A stretch of 64,000 bases of DNA from Limonium bicolor (lineage: Eukaryota > Streptophyta > Magnoliopsida > Caryophyllales > Plumbaginaceae), in NCBI GenBank assembly GCA_023374045.1, contig CM041781.1:139182982-139246981 (forward strand). Reading direction: 5' to 3'. This document shows, piece after piece, positions 20,517-35,400 of this stretch. The notes below the pieces were generated by a model. It had not been told where the DNA came from and did not search any database. It saw nothing but the letters and a program-made list of their open reading frames with translations. Positions within the stretch are counted from its first letter, which is position 1. Each line of letters starts with the position of its first letter. The translations under genes were made by a program, and so were the position numbers.

Positions 20517-22946
20517 CAAAATGCTCAACTTTTACACCTTTAAACACTTAGCCAATTCCTCCAAACTTCTCCTAAAGTCTCATAATGCTTCCTAACACCA
20601 TTTGGCACATCAAACACACCTTTAGCCATGTGCTAAACTCTTTAAATCACTCACCAAAACCATCTTATCATTCACAAGTTTCTTACAAAATTCCTAGCAC
20701 TTAGGATGTTTTCTCCTTAAGATTTCTAAGTGGTAGTTCACCCATAATGACCACTACACCAAGGTGTTTCCTCTACACCTTAACATCATCTCTCAACTCC
20801 TTTTCTTACTAACTAAATCTCCTTGTTACAACTCCTTGAATTCTTTTCTCAAACCTTACTTAAACATCATTCTCCTTATTCATCAACATCACCCAAACCT
20901 TAAACAACTTCTTCAAGACTTTTCAATACACTCTCAAACACACATTGAATTCCTAGAACTTCCAAGATAACACCTAAATCCTTGCATCACTCTAAATCAC
21001 CTTAACACATGTTTTCTCTCAAGTAAACATTTATTCACCTATAACACTTCCTAGTTCACCAAAACCACTTAAAACTTAGAACTTCTCACACATTTTTCCC
21101 AAATTTGGCCATAGTTTCTCTTGTATATACTCACATCCAACACTTAGGTTTTTACCTTATTCCATTCAACACCTAAAATCCATCAAACACATTTTTATAC
21201 ACAAACTTCACACATTAAGCACTACATCACAATATAGTGCATAACTTAAATTGCTTGGCACTTAGGCCCTTAAATAACATGGCTCTTAGGCCCTTAAATA
21301 ACATAAACCATAAACACTGAATTTCCCACATAAATAATGCCTTTGACCTGCAAATACATACACCAATACATATGTTCTTTTACTAATCTCCTTGAGAACA
21401 CTTTACTAGGTCATTCACCATTTGCTCTTTAGGTAGTTTTAACAAGCATTATAAGCTTATTTCTCCTAAGGCATTAAACCACATTGAGATAGCTTGTTTA
21501 CCTCTTTTCCTCACAAATTTCTTTCTTGTTTCCTTGTAAAACCGGTGGGGTGTTTGGTTGTTTGTCAACTTCTAAACAATGTACAAATAATAGAATGAGT
21601 ATTCAAGCATTATGCTTCATCTCATTGTAAACCCTAGTTACACATATTGTTTTAACACATTAAGGTAATTGTTTTACCTTGGAATTGGAAGAGAACTTGA
21701 ACAAGTATCAAGAGAGGACTCCTCCTAGCCCTTGGAAGATTCAAATGGAGCTAGAACAAGGCAATATAAGAGCTCCATTAATGGTGAATTTTCGGACAAC
21801 AACAAAACATGGAGGGAACTTGATTTTTCTTTGAGTTTCCTTACCTTGAAGCAAAGGAGAACAAGAATATGTGAAAAGGTGAGCTCAAGCTCCTTCAATG
21901 GTGAATCTCCATGGCACCAAAATTGAGTTCTTGAAGATTTAAAAAGAGGGAAGTGTAGAGCTTGACCTAACTAAGACAAATATGGTCTTGGAATTTGATT
22001 TGGCCAAGGGAATCATAAGTTACAAGTGAAAGAAGATGAAGAATGAGTGTGGGCTGTTGGAAACCGATGGAGAGAGGAGGAAGAAGACCACCGTGGGAAA
22101 TGAAGGAAGGAATGAGAGAATGAAGATAACCTTTGCTTTTGGAGATATTTGTAACTTATAAAGCAAAATAGTACTTTACTTTAAGTTTTACTTTACTTAT
22201 TTGATTTCTTTTACAACTTGGTGACTCACTACTACAAAACCGGCCACCATTTAGTTAGAAGGGTAATAGTCTTTATTGACTCATTTAATTACTTATAACA
22301 TCATATGTTACAAACTAGCTTATAAAAATCACTATTCACAAACTAAGGCACATAGAAGTGAAATTTTTGATTTCCCATTAATATAGCCACCCAAATGTGA
22401 TACTATATAGTACACATGTTAATTAAAGAGTAATGATGGACATTTAGCCATTCAAAACTCATTTACAAGGCAATTTTTCAAAAACGTGCTTTAAGACTCC
22501 TTAAAGCACATTTTGTGTTTTAACTTGTTTTTCAAGCTTGGTTTTCTTTGGTAATTGATTTAATATGTTCATTAACATATTTATAAAGTATAGGTATGAC
22601 CATTAGGTCTTATACACATTTATCCCAAGCTTAGAGCACATTTTTGCTCTTATTGACTTTAAGGTATTTTCTTGTGTTTTATTTGGTTTAACTGTCCACC
22701 AAAGTTTCCTAAGGACTTATTTAGCCTTATTAAATCATAATTAAATGTTATCAAGTCTTGGTAGGCTCTTTGGGTCCTAACCAAGTTCACTCATAGCTTA
22801 GAGCATGTTTTTGCTCAAACTGTGTCTTAATGCTTTATTGCATTTATTATGGTTTAAATTGTTCACTGATGTTACTAAGGCACTTTTTAGCCTTTACATA
22901 CCATAATTTGATATTTAAACCACATATCAAGGTTTGGGTTATTTCA

Positions 22947-22964
22947 ATCTACCCCCCTTAAAAG
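22947..22964 (-). other. Polypurine tract, element C
   Basis: The complement reads CTTTTAAGGGGGGTAGAT directly before the LTR end, preceded by the GACGAAGTTC box (22965-22980) shared with the other elements. Confidence 0.85.
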
Positions 22965-23063
22965 AACTTCGTCCTCGAAGTTCACACTTTCCCACATCAT
23001 TAAATCAGAATACGGGGATTACTTGGAAATAAACTTCCATAACCAAACACACTTTACATCACA

Positions 23064-23310
23064 ACCTCGGACTTAATGGTCCGGGCAACACATTCACATC
23101 CACACATAACATAACATATCCACATGATAACCTCGGACTCTATGGTCCGGGTATCTTAACAACACTTACACATACATAACAACCCCTTTGACTCACTGGT
23201 CTTGGGTAACATAACAACATTTGGACACATAGGTCCCCACCACATAACAGTCTTCAGACACTTAGGTCTATGTAACACAACACATTTAGACTCATAGGCC
23301 TCAATAGCAT
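23064..23310 (-). repeat. Degenerate hairpin repeats before the polypurine tract, element C
   Basis: About six units of 35-80 bp with CGGACT...GGTCCG-type inverted arms (clearest near 23064 and 23128) and TTTGGACACATAGGTCC-like degenerate forms. Element E has a similar series at 39575-39800. Confidence 0.6.
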
Positions 23311-26300
23311 ACACTTTTAGGAGATCAAGGTCAAAATAACATTTATTACACATACCACACATGTCATAGCATGTATAACAATCAAAAATATCTTTGATAT
23401 ACACTGTGATCCCGCAGAACCCGGTCGCGATGGACACCTTCCGTCCCCGTGCCTTTGGGAGATTAAAACAATCACATAAATTTGAGATTTTTTTTTTCTT
23501 GTGAGGTTAAGTAGGAAGACTTTAATTATGCAAAGTATCCATCAACGTTTTATAAATACCAATTTAAAATCCTTTTGAAAACACACACAACTCCAAGTCC
23601 AACTTAAGCTCTTTGCTTCTTTCCTTAACGTGGTTATTTGTGACCACTTATAGGGAGTTTCAAGAGTCATCCAACCCTGATGTGATCAGCATCAGTGTTG
23701 AACTATCCTTCCACCCCAATTTGTGTTCGGCTTCCCTTGATCGCATGCAAATCAAGTTCCACCTCCCACTTCATTTTCAAGCATCAAGTAAATCACTCAT
23801 TTCCAATTTTCTATCTTTTAAATCATTCTAATCATGATCATACATCTCCAAGGATAGAACTTCGTCTATCAGTTATTTCCATACACTTTAGTCCTGTTGC
23901 CTATGGAATCTTATTCTCATTAGATTTTATATTGGTCTCATACCCTTTTATGAATCACTATATAGTATATATACACATATATTTTATCAAAATACGACAC
24001 ACCCGTTTCACATTTATACACTGTCGGGGTTTTGTTCCCCGGGAGTTTCTCTACTCCCACATCTGTACTATCACACACACTTGTTAACAAATACACACAC
24101 TTATCACAATGGTATTCGCATCCTCTGTGCGCAATTACCACAATTCAACCATGAATGAATGCGTATGTTTACGTAACACACCACCAATCATCAAAACAAT
24201 AATATAATTTTGTGCTATGCACAATGTAAGTCACATACACTACGTACACTTGTACGGTAATATACACTAAGTGGTTTTGCGCTCTACCCCCCTTAAAAGG
24301 GATTACGCCCACGTAATCAATCACTAAACATTAGCTTAAATGTTCTGCCGTCGTGAAGTGTTTTAACTTCCACGCGGTCTATTACACAATGGATTCTGAT
24401 TAGAGGATCTTAACCATATTGGCGGTTTAGTTCCTAAACCAAGAATTCTCATTGGAGTTTGTTTAAACTCTTAGTCGGTTTCGATTCTGGCCTGTTAGGC
24501 TTCTAGGCGTTAATAATTAGCCATTCGCTCATGTTCACCATGTACATTCAACACTTGAATCACTGGCTCACTAGTTTCTGCTACGAAACTCCAATAACTG
24601 TAGAGCTTAATTGCTCCATTTGTTATTCTTACTGTATTGTACATCCCCAAGTGTCACCTTCATCTTGGTAACAATGGTTTCTCAACCGACGCGTGGTATC
24701 TCTTACCGTTAGCGAATTCGGTGAGTTATAAACTTTCTATCCACTTCCATAACAATTTACTGTGTATACAGCTATGTATTTCACAATGATTGACTTGTTC
24801 CCTTTCGACTTACTGTCGGTTGAGATTGAGCTACTACCTAGTGTGTAGTGCTCCTCATCTATTTACAACATTTGGGGTATATTCTATACCAATTTTGGCA
24901 GTTAGTGCTACTGTAGTCACTTACTGTAATCATGTCTCCACATTTGGTTTTGTACAAGCACTCTTTTATTGGTGTGGCCTTGCATTTCCTATGCATCGGC
25001 CATTATAACATTATTCCTCCATAATTAACATGTTTCCAATTCCTAGCTATCCCACTCGATCATTACTGCGCAAGTGCAATACCAAAACACTCAGTCATAC
25101 AGAGTGCAGAGGCGTAAACTCTTGACAGTAAATCCCTTATGTGATTCGCCATGGAATTCACACTGTATTTCACTGAAATTCTGATCTCATAATACTGGCT
25201 ACTAGCTTACTGCCGAGTCTGTTTAATATCAATTATCTTGCATCTCCACTGAGTTTAACTCATAACTGATCTTATCTGTTACGTTTTCGTTTAACAACAC
25301 TTATACAACAGTCGCTTGTTGCGCACCGTGCTCTTACTCCCTGCATAACATCAGCTTATATCGTATCTACTGTCACCTCAACTTCCACACATAAATTTAC
25401 ATTATTCACATTACGGTTCATCCCTCATTTGGATGACAACTGAATGCTCCTTGAGCATCGATCATTCGAGTCATAAGCCGGCATTATTCAGCTCGGTGTT
25501 TCACTTTATACACACATACTATTAAGCTAACTGCTCTTTTTCAGTAATAACGTCGTCCATCCTTAAATATTTCTTGAACTTGATCCACATAACTACCGCT
25601 TCTGCGGTTTCACAACATCGAGAGGTATCCCCACTCTTAATGCAGTGGTTCGTTTCCCACTCTATTCACTTATATTACATAAACTTTTGCAGTCAATCTA
25701 TTTTTCATAACATTTATTTGTGGCTTATAAGCCTTACTGCCTTGAGCTCCGCTCATTGTAGGTTGTCCACACACATGTACTTCTCTGTACAACATTACAT
25801 GGTTTGGATATTATATTGAGCTCCATGACAAGGTCGTTGCATTCCGTTTCCTTTCATGGGATGCCCTTAGGTTGTCAGTCCGTCTCCTGACAATTTATGT
25901 CTAAACTGGGTGTTAGTTTCAACCCTTGTGTTTCTGTCATGCATTTCATTCAACAATTTTTGATGCGAACACCCCTCAAGGATTGCTCCTGGGTGTTGTT
26001 ATGTTATGCCGTTACATTTGGCTCACACTTATTGGTACATTCCGTTAGCCACGCCGTTTGCGTTCTTAACTGGCTTATTATCTCCTTCTGTGAAGATCAA
26101 CATTTCCCGGTAGTGTAGGTACTTATTCTGGGAATTTCATCCCGTTCATTGCACATTAATGTGTCCACATTAGGCATTTGCTTGCCATGTACAAGCTGGG
26201 TCACCGTTCCAGCTAACATGTTTTATCCCTAAGGATCCTTAAGACATATGTGATGTCTTTACATAACAGTTTGTGCCCTTCGCACTTGCTAACTCTTAAA

Positions 26301-27002
26301 CATTTCCTTGAGAGGAATTCACTAATCCTTTTAGTCTCGTTAACTTAACTGAGTTCCTTAGCTTCAACTATTCCTTGTAATCCTTAGCTCTTGCTTGATT
26401 TATACTGCTGACCGTAGACGGAGTCGACTACTTCCCGTGTTTCGGACTCTTCTCGTATACATATATGGGGTATCATACTGATACATTACTACTTACCCAA
26501 CTAACCCATAAGTAGGTCTGTCAGGCCCACAAGCTCCTATCGGAGTGCGGTCGTCCCACAATTCAATTGGTACACTCGTAGTGTCCGTCACACGCCTAGG
26601 TGAAGTATTCTGTTGTCAACTCCCTTATATTGTCCCGTGACAATATTCATTCCTTACTTCCCGAACTTAATCGAGGGAAAGTTTATCCATTGTTGTATCC
26701 TTGTCAACTGTCCTTGGTTTTACTGGTTTGGTTTAAAAGAAGGTTGGAAAGAAGTGTTGGTTTGAAAGAAATCTGGTTTTGAAGGAAAAAGGGTTTGAAT
26801 AAATTTGGGTTTAAAAGAAAATTTTCATGGTTTCACAACATCTTCTTACCTTAACCATGTCTAGCTTCTTGCTGACTGGTGTACTTACAGTTACAGAGGT
26901 TAGGCTATCAAGCCCTTCCATGGTCATAATGATCCTTTTAACTTCATGGTACTTTACTAAGTACTCTGTAGTGGTATAAATTTCCCGAACAGCCCTGTTA
27001 TA

Positions 27003-27028
27003 GCAGCACTTGCTATTGGCAAGTGCGC
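27003..27028 (-). other. Conserved GCACTTGC hairpin, element C
   Basis: GCACTTGC (27006-27013) pairs with GCAAGTGC (27019-27026). Element E has GCACTTGCC/GGCAAGTGC at 43430-43449, and B has two weaker forms near 15491 and 15549, all about 0.8 to 2 kb downstream of the primer binding site in element orientation. Candidate RNA structural signal, function unknown. Confidence 0.45.
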
Positions 27029-27818
27029 CATGCTAATTGGCTATCGGTTTAACACATACTGGTTATGGTATTGTTCTTACCCATACTGTCAACAGTGGCC
27101 TTGTTGGCCCTCACTGATCTTACTGCCTTGATAATAACTCTTCTAGGTGACTTCTCACTGTCCTCATATGATAATCATTAACTAGGGTGTTTCCCATTCT
27201 GGGAGACCCCTTTGTCTTAGTATTGTATTCTCTTTGTAGCCCGTTCCACGTATTTGTCGTGGTTACTGAGACTTGTCTCTTGTTTGGGCACTACGTTGTA
27301 GTTCCTTTGTCGGTTGGTATACCGTTGGTGTATTATTTATCAACTGTGGTCCCGTAGACACTTGTCTCGGTTTTATTAATCCACTTCTTGCCTTTGCACG
27401 GTTGGTGCGTTGCAAACTGGTTATTCTCGACTGCTTAGCATGTCGACCCAGGTTGCCGGAAATTCTATTCCTCTATACACAAGATCCTTCATTCTTTGCT
27501 ATGGAATGCGGTTAACATTGTTTAGATGGAGACCGTCTCCGGGATTCCCAGTTTTCGGGATCTACCGTATGACAGGCTCTCCGTATCCTAAAGGTATATA
27601 ATAACAGCCAGATCGGGTATTCCCGAGTAAGAGAGGACTTCCATCTCTCTGGCGTTCTTTCCCAAGTTATACAGGGATTGTGGAGGGTGGGATGGATATT
27701 GTAGGTTTCCAGTAGTCACTGGTAGTTCCTATCTAGCGTATCTCTCACGCTATCACTCAACCCTTAACCCAAAGTACTTAAATCCTAACTCGGTACTTCC
27801 TAAGCTCGGTAGTTCAGT

Positions 27819-27847
27819 CATCAGAGCGATACTTCGCTCTGATACCA
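27819..27847 (-). other. Primer binding site and hairpin, element C
   Basis: GCTCTGATACCA at 27836-27847 is the initiator Met-tRNA site on the minus strand. TCAGAGCGA...TCGCTCTGA forms a 9 bp stem around it. Confidence 0.88.
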
Positions 27848-27852
27848 CTTTT

Positions 27853-30800
27853 TGTAACACCCCATCCAACAATAACACTTACAATAAACTGCAGCGGAAA
27901 AACAACCTCATCACATTACTTATCTCGTTGGTGCTACACGCCGTTAGCCACCCACGTGGCTAACAAGGCTAATACATACACATTGTACCGGTCTGATGGG
28001 CTAAATTCCCGAGCGACTACACATTACTATCCCTTTCCATTAATCACAACAACAACATACACCTTCCAACTATACCGAGTATTTATAACTAATGCCGATA
28101 ACAATTTCGGTCTTACTACACCTACTGTATATACAACATAAACGATTACCCATGTACAACGACTACCCCGTCCTACTCTCGAACGGCTTCCAGCTCCTTG
28201 TACCTGAAATAGGAAAAGAAGAGAAAGGGTGGCCCCCAAGGGGCTCAGCACCTTTGCTGGTATGGTAATCCCGCAGCCCACATGCTACCGGGCCACGCAC
28301 AACTAATTGTCGTCTTAGCATGCGGTTGATTATTTTTAAATCGTACATGCAACTGTAAACACACACTTAATCATTTCGCCTCAACGGGCTCAACAAACGG
28401 ATAATATATCCTTACTTAATAAGTCACTCAAGGTATTCAATATTCCTAGAGTGTTCCTCCTCTAATGGAGCTACTTCCTTAACAGACGACACTTACCCTT
28501 AAATCGGGTTATCCTTAAACGCCTCTTATCACAAACTGGGAATCATATCCATGATCCACACACTCCACACTTTACAACATATAACATACACTACATACAA
28601 CACCTAACAACACTTTGCACGTTTCCACGTGCACAACATAATACCGCAATGGATATTGCATCACAACAAAACACATAACATAACGGGAATGGTTCGCTTA
28701 GGAACCGACCCAAACATTGTTTACACACTGGTGAGCCTAGAGAATGTTGCCAGTCTCATGATAAGCTCGTTACATAACTCGTTACCGTCTCGTTAAATGA
28801 ACGGTTAACTTAACACAAGGTGTCTCGGATATAGTGATCCAAGCACACCGAAACAAACATAACAATAGTATGCCCCTGTGGCCCGACGTGAGTCAGTAAT
28901 AGCCTTGGTTAAGCTAAAGGGAAGGTTGGGAACCAAATTGGAAAACAACCATAACATACAGAGAGGATCGAACCTGCTATGACAACGACCCCCATACTCA
29001 CACGCGTGGCCGGAACAGACCGGACTCCTCACTCCCCCGTTAGCACTTGTTAGAAGTTCAACTTTGAACTTTATTAAACATTCACAAACATTGGGTTAAG
29101 TCTTATTAGACATACACAAGGAAGAGAGAGTCATACATTCACATACAAACATCACACACAAACATCACATAACCAACTCACGCATAGCCGTGGTTAGAAC
29201 GTTCCTTAAGTCGGAAACGTTGTTACCGGATACCGTTCTCCTACGTTTACCTAATAGTGGTTAACTAGCCCTTCAAGCGCATTCGAGGTTACCGGTATCG
29301 GCACGTAAACATACAATAACAATAACGACTGTAAACTCGTTTCTGATTTATCTCATAACGTGGCAAACATACAGAAAAACACATTGGCATACAAGCCGGT
29401 GTAATCCGGTAGGACACAGGTTGCAAGAAAACCATACCTGTCACCGGAGTCCACTTTACCACGTCCACTTATGTTCCTCTAGCAATTCTCGACAACTGTT
29501 AACATCACATGTGTTTTTATTAACATTGGGGTAACATGTTTGTTTAAAGTCTAACCTTATAACTTTTTTCCCCGTTAACTTGGTTAAATAACTTTACATT
29601 TTAACTTGTTTTACTTTCACATTTTTTACCAACCTTTCACCCACTTAATCACCATTAAAACTCACTTATCATGTCCTTAACAACCTTATAACATCATTAC
29701 CTATCAATCCCCATCATTACACATCATTTCTATACCTTAAAACAACAATTTTGGTCCATACAGTGGCCTGTCCGAACTTGTGTCCGAACTTCCAAGTTCG
29801 GACGCAAGCCGCGACTAATACTGAAACTATACACACGTCCGAACTTGTGTCCGGACTTCCCAAGTTCGGACACAGTTCGAGAGAAATTCCTAGATTGAAA
29901 TAGTTGACGTCCGAACTTTGTGTCCGGACTTCCCAAGTTCGGACACAGTTCGAGAGTGGAATTTCCTTGTCCAACAGAGCCTGTCCGAACTTCCATGTCC
30001 GGACGGAAGTTCGGACACGGCAAATGCTCAACTTTTACAACCTTTAAAAACACTTAGCCAAATTCCTCCAAACTTCTCCTAAAGTCTCATAATGCTTCCT
30101 AACACCATTTGGCACATCAAACACACCTTTAGCCATGTGCTAAACTCTTTAAATCACTCACCAAACCATCTTATCATTCACAAGTTTCTTACAAAATTCC
30201 TAGCACTTAGGATGTTTTCTCTCTTAAGATTTCTAGTGGTAGTTCACCAATAATGACCACTACACCAAGGTGTTTCCTCTACTCTACACCTTAACATCAT
30301 CTCTCAACTTCCTTTTCTTACTAACTAAATCTCCTTGTTACAACTCCTTGAATTCTTTTCTCAAAACCTTACTTAAACATCATTCTCCTTATTCATCAAC
30401 ATCACCCAAACCTTAAACAACTTTCTTCAAGACTTTTCAATACACTCTCAAAACACACATTGAATCCTAGAACTTCCAAGATAACACCTAAATCCTTGCA
30501 TCACTCTAAATCACCTTAACACATGTTTCTTCTTCAAGTAAACATTTATTCACCTATAACACTTCCTAGTTCACCAAAACCACTTAAAACACTTAGAACT
30601 TCTCACACATTTTTCCCAAATTTGGCCATAGTTTCTCTTGTATATACTCACATCCAAACACTTAGGTTTTACCTTATTCCATTCAACACACCTAAAATCC
30701 ATCAAACACATTTGTATACACAAACTTCACACATTAACACTACATCACAATATAGTGCATAACTTAAATTGCTTGGCACTTAGGCCCTTAATAACATGGC

Positions 30801-32461
30801 TCTTAGGCCCTTAAATAACATAAACCATAAACACTGAATTTCCCACATAATAATGCCTTTGACCTGCAAATACATACACCAATACATAGTTCTTTTACTA
30901 ATCTCCTTGAGAACACTTTACTAGGTCATTCACCATTTGCTCTTAGGTAGTTTTAACAAGCATTATAAGCTTATTTCTCCTAAGGCATTAAACCACATTG
31001 AGATAGCTTGTTTACCTCTTTTCCTCACAATTTCTTTCTTGTTTCCTTGTAAAACCGGTGGGTGTGTTTGGTTGTTTGTCAACTTCTAAACATGTACAAA
31101 TAATAGAATGAGTATTCAAGCATTATGCTTCATCTCATTGTAAACCCTAGTTACACATATTTTTTAACACATTAAGGTAATTGTTTTACCTTGGAATTGG
31201 AAGAGAACTTGAACAAGTATCAAGAGAGGACTCCTCCTAGCCCTTGGAATATTCAAATGGAGCTAGAACAAGGCAATATAAGAGCTCCATTAATGGTGAA
31301 TTTTTGGACAACAACAAAACATGGAGGGAACTTGATTTTTTCTTTGAGTTTCCTTACCTTGAAGCAAAGGAGAACAAGAATATGTGAAAAGGTGAGCTCA
31401 AGCTCCTTCATGGTGAATCTCCATGGCACCAAAATTGAGTTCTTGAAGATTTAAAAAGAGGGAAGTGTAGAGCTTGACCTAACTAAGACAAATATGGTCT
31501 TGGAATTTGATTTGGCCAAGGGAATCATAAGTTACAAGTGAAAGAAGATGAAGAATGAGTGTGGGCTGTTTGGAAACCGATGGAGAGAGGAGGAATAAGA
31601 AGACCACCGTGGGAAATGAAGGAAGGAATGAGAGAATGAAATAACCTTTGCTTTTGGAGATATTTGTAACTTATAAAGCAAAATAGTACTTTACTTTAAG
31701 TTTTACTTTACTTATTTGATTTCTTTTACAACTTGGTGTCTCACTACTACAAAAACCGGCCACCATTTAGTTAGAAGGGTAATATAGTCTTTATTGACTC
31801 ATTTAATTACTTATAACATCATATGTTACAAACTAGCTTATAAAAATCACTATTCACAAACTAAGGCACATAGAAGTGAAATTTTTGATTTCCCATTAAT
31901 ATAGCCACCCAAATGTGATACTATATAGTACACATGTTAATTAAAGAGTAATGATGGACATTTAGCCATTCAAAACTCATTTACAAGGCAATTTTTCAAA
32001 AACGTGCTTTAAGACTCCTTAAAGCACATTTTGTGTTTTAAACTTGTTTTCAAGCTTGGTTTTCTTTGGTAATTGATTTAATATGTTCATTACATATTTA
32101 TAAAGTATAGGTATGACCATTAGGTCTTATACACATTTATCCAAGCTTAGAGCACATTTTTGCTCTTATTGACTTTAAGGTATTTTCTTGTGTTTTATTT
32201 TGGTTTAACTGTCCCCAAAGTTTCCTAAGGACTTATTTAGCCTTATTAAATCAAATTAAATGTTATCAAGTCTTGGTAGGCTCTTTGGGTCCTAACCAAG
32301 TTCACTCATAGCTTAGAGCATGTTTTTGCTCAAACTGTGTCTAATGCTTTATTGCATTTATTATGGTTTAAATTGTTCACTGATGTTACTAAGGCACTTT
32401 TTAGCCTTCACATACCATAATTTTGATATTTAAACCACATATCAAGGTTTGGGGTATTTCA
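27853..32461 (-). repeat. 5' LTR of element C
   Basis: 4609 bp partner of 18349-22946 with the same U5 module (28200-28262), conserved block (29387-29437) and hairpin array (29769-30018). It ends TTTCA at 32461, followed by the target copy GCATC. Confidence 0.93.
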
Positions 32462-35400
32462 GCATCCATATAAAGGTCGTAGCCACCTGACCCACGATCC
32501 AAGTAGGGCTCGTTAGGTATAAACCTGGAGCGGAACCCGATCGGGAACCCCTCAGTGATCACAAATGTGCATCCAGGTACTTCATAAACTACACTGGATT
32601 CCTCACCTCAACTCTTACCATCTCTCTCTCTCATAATGTTTAAGATATGCTCTTAGTCTTATGGAGAATATAATTTAATAATTAGCTGCCCACTGGGTCT
32701 CACGCATACCTAGAAGTAATCTAGGTTATATTCATGTTCGAGATCCATGCTCTAGAGACCGACAATGTTGTGACTCGTTCCTAAGTGTTTTACTTAGGTT
32801 ACCATATACTTAATATTAATACTAATGGTATTATATCAAGTAACAGTCATGTCATCACATTAAACGCATATGTATGTTTATATAAGTCGATCTATAGTCG
32901 ACGTAGTGTTAGTCCTGTAGGACGCTCGTGCATAAATGAATAATGCAGTAACACAATAATCACATACACGTATACAAAACACATAACACACAAGTGATAT
33001 CAACCAAATCCGAGCCCAAGGAATTCCTTAGGACAACTCGGATCAAACCCCTTTACATACCGTACACCTCAGACCTAGGATGCGCAGTGTAGTCCACTAG
33101 CTCGCCAAGCGCCTTCGCCTGAAGTATGATCTAAACGGTAATAAACTATAAGTCAGTCTCCATTACTAACTACACTCGGTATTTCCGAATAACAAGTAAC
33201 CCCGACAGTTCATCCCCGAATTTCCATAGTTAATTGTTACGAGTTTCTCTAAACCGGTCGGCTTTGTTACTAAAACTCGTATGTCGAAATGTTTCGACTG
33301 TTAAGTTTAATTCGTTATATTTCCTTAATCATATCCATCATTTAATTTAGGTATATAACCTATAGTTGCATGTATGCATGCATTATTTCTTATATTGTAT
33401 TATTTTTCCACCATCCATTATAATACATTGTATCATATATTCCATTATCTTTAATAAACTTTATTTCCATTCAAAAACTTATAACTTATAGTTTGTAACT
33501 TTTTTTATGTAATAACCACCAACATTATATTATATGGTTTCCAACCATAATATATATCCATCCTTATATACATTATTCTCGCATATGTATATATTTACCA
33601 TATAGGTAAGTTTCATGAGTTATAAAACTCTTATATTATATGTTACATTTTATCATCTTATATTAGATGATTATTCCCATTAGTTGTATTATATTATACA
33701 ACTTATATTAAGATTATTATCCTTATATTATGTAACAATTTATGTTGTATAATTACAACTCCTAAGGTTTAATCAATAAATACATTAGTTTATAAATCTT
33801 ATTTATTCATAGTTTGTCACATTATTTAATGTGAATATCCTTACTTATTTTAATTCCATTAAAACCACATTAATACCATATAATTGTTATAACATTTATA
33901 ACATAGTAGACCATAGTAAAAAATTCATATTCCAACTCTTAATAATTCGGTACAGCCCTTCCTTATATTTTAATTTCATTTTAACCACATAACATTATGT
34001 AATGTTATACCATATACCAATATCATATAATATGATATTTTTATTCCTTTACTTTATAACCTATAGTTTTTAAAAACTATTTATATTGCCGCATAGGCAT
34101 ATACATTTATACATTATTCTTTTCCATAATCCATAGTTTCCTTTATTTACAAAATCACTCCATTATTTATACCATGTTATGTATACCATATAATATAACA
34201 TTTTTAACTTATAAAAGGGTATAACCAATGGTTTTATTTTTGTAAAATTTTCGAACAGACCTTGCCTGATTATGAATTAATTTCTAACCCCTTTAACTTT
34301 CCAAATTTATAATTTGACCACACATATAATGTTATGTAATATATATCATATATTATAACATTTTAAACCTTAATACAAATATAACCTATGGTTATATATT
34401 ATTTTAAATTGCGAACAGACCCATAATCTGTTCTATATTCTTTTTCTAACCCACCAAGTTTCTATAATTGTCATTTGGCCCAACTTATAACATATAGTTT
34501 TATAATATCATTAAAACTATATATTATACATATATCTTATTAAATACTCTTATATTATTCCAAAAATCACCAAATTTCACCTAAGGGTTATAATTACCCT
34601 TACTAACCATATACTCTCGGTATTTTACATTTCCACCCCATCTAATATTCCAAAGTGTCATAATGACATAATAACTAAATATTATACATATATAGTTTAT
34701 TTTAATTCCAAAACCAACCAAATAAATTCCTAAAAATTCCTAATAGCCCATGGGTGTTTAATACCATTTTACACCCTTTAGTTTCGGTAATAACATATTT
34801 ACCACATATGTTATAAAATTGTTACAATTAAATACTTATCTTATTATAAAACCTTAAATAAGTTATTTAACTTATCTAATTTGGTCAAAACCTACCATAT
34901 GGTCAAGGTTGACCTTCTTAATATTGTCTTGACCATTAATTTCCATATATTACGGTTTGTACCATTATTTTTCATAAATTACCATTTAACCCCAAAACTT
35001 TATAAAATCTTATAATTTTTATTTAAACTCATTTAAACCTCTAATTTTTGGCTTTATTAATATATAGCCCCCAAATTTAATTTAATTTAATTACACTTTA
35101 TACCCCAATTTCTTGCTATAATATATATTAGCTACTTAAACTTAATTATAACTTTATAAATACATAAATAAAATGGCCTAAAGTACATGGCCTTATTACA
35201 AACATTAGCTTATAAAATAAATTGCACATAAATTCTCAAAAAAAACTTTAAACTCTCGGCCTTACCACATAGTTTTCCATATTTACCATTTTCCACATAA
35301 TGTCTTAAATTTGACAATTATGTTAATTAATTACTTATATAAATTTACTAAACCATTCCTTAATCACCTAAGGTCAAAATAAGACCTTAATAACCATATT

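Larger units (their letters stand above)
18349..22946 (-). repeat. 3' LTR of element C
   Basis: It runs TGTAACACCCC...TTTCA in plus-strand reading. It aligns along its length with 27853-32461; differences are mostly one- or two-base indels. It holds the U5 module (18698-18760), the conserved block (19885-19934) and a four-hairpin array (20266-20516). Short open frames such as 20226-20547 are by-products of the hairpin array. Confidence 0.93.
22965..27835 (-). other. Internal region of element C, non-coding
   Basis: No gag, AlkB, protease, RT or integrase motif was found on either strand; open frames are short and unlike any family I know. It is about three-quarters similar to E by eye in blocks: near 23640-23710 (ACTTATAGGGAG), 24300-24450, 26450-26620 and 27003-27030 (a GCACTTGC hairpin). 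Conservation without coding suggests RNA signals for packaging or priming. B shares the 26450-26620 and 27003-27030 blocks. Confidence 0.75.
18349..32461 (-). mobile_element. Element C: complete non-autonomous LTR retrotransposon (LARD-like)
   Basis: 14.1 kb, minus strand. LTRs are 18349-22946 (3' LTR, 4598 bp) and 27853-32461 (5' LTR, 4609 bp), with a 4906 bp internal region. Polypurine tract at 22947-22964 and primer binding site at 27836-27847. Target duplication GCGTC (18344-18348) versus GCATC (32462-32466): one CpG-to-CpA change. No gag, AlkB or pol motif, so it must be mobilised in trans. It is inserted in the LTR of element B. Confidence 0.92.

Noticed and set aside
20226..20547. Repetitive minus-strand frames rich in SELGKSGHKFG-like units
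   Set aside because: By-product of the hairpin array; three frames look equally open and the sequence is palindromic DNA.
23695..24087. 130-codon plus-strand frame in the internal region of C
   Set aside because: Antisense to the element, low complexity, not kept in the related region of E.
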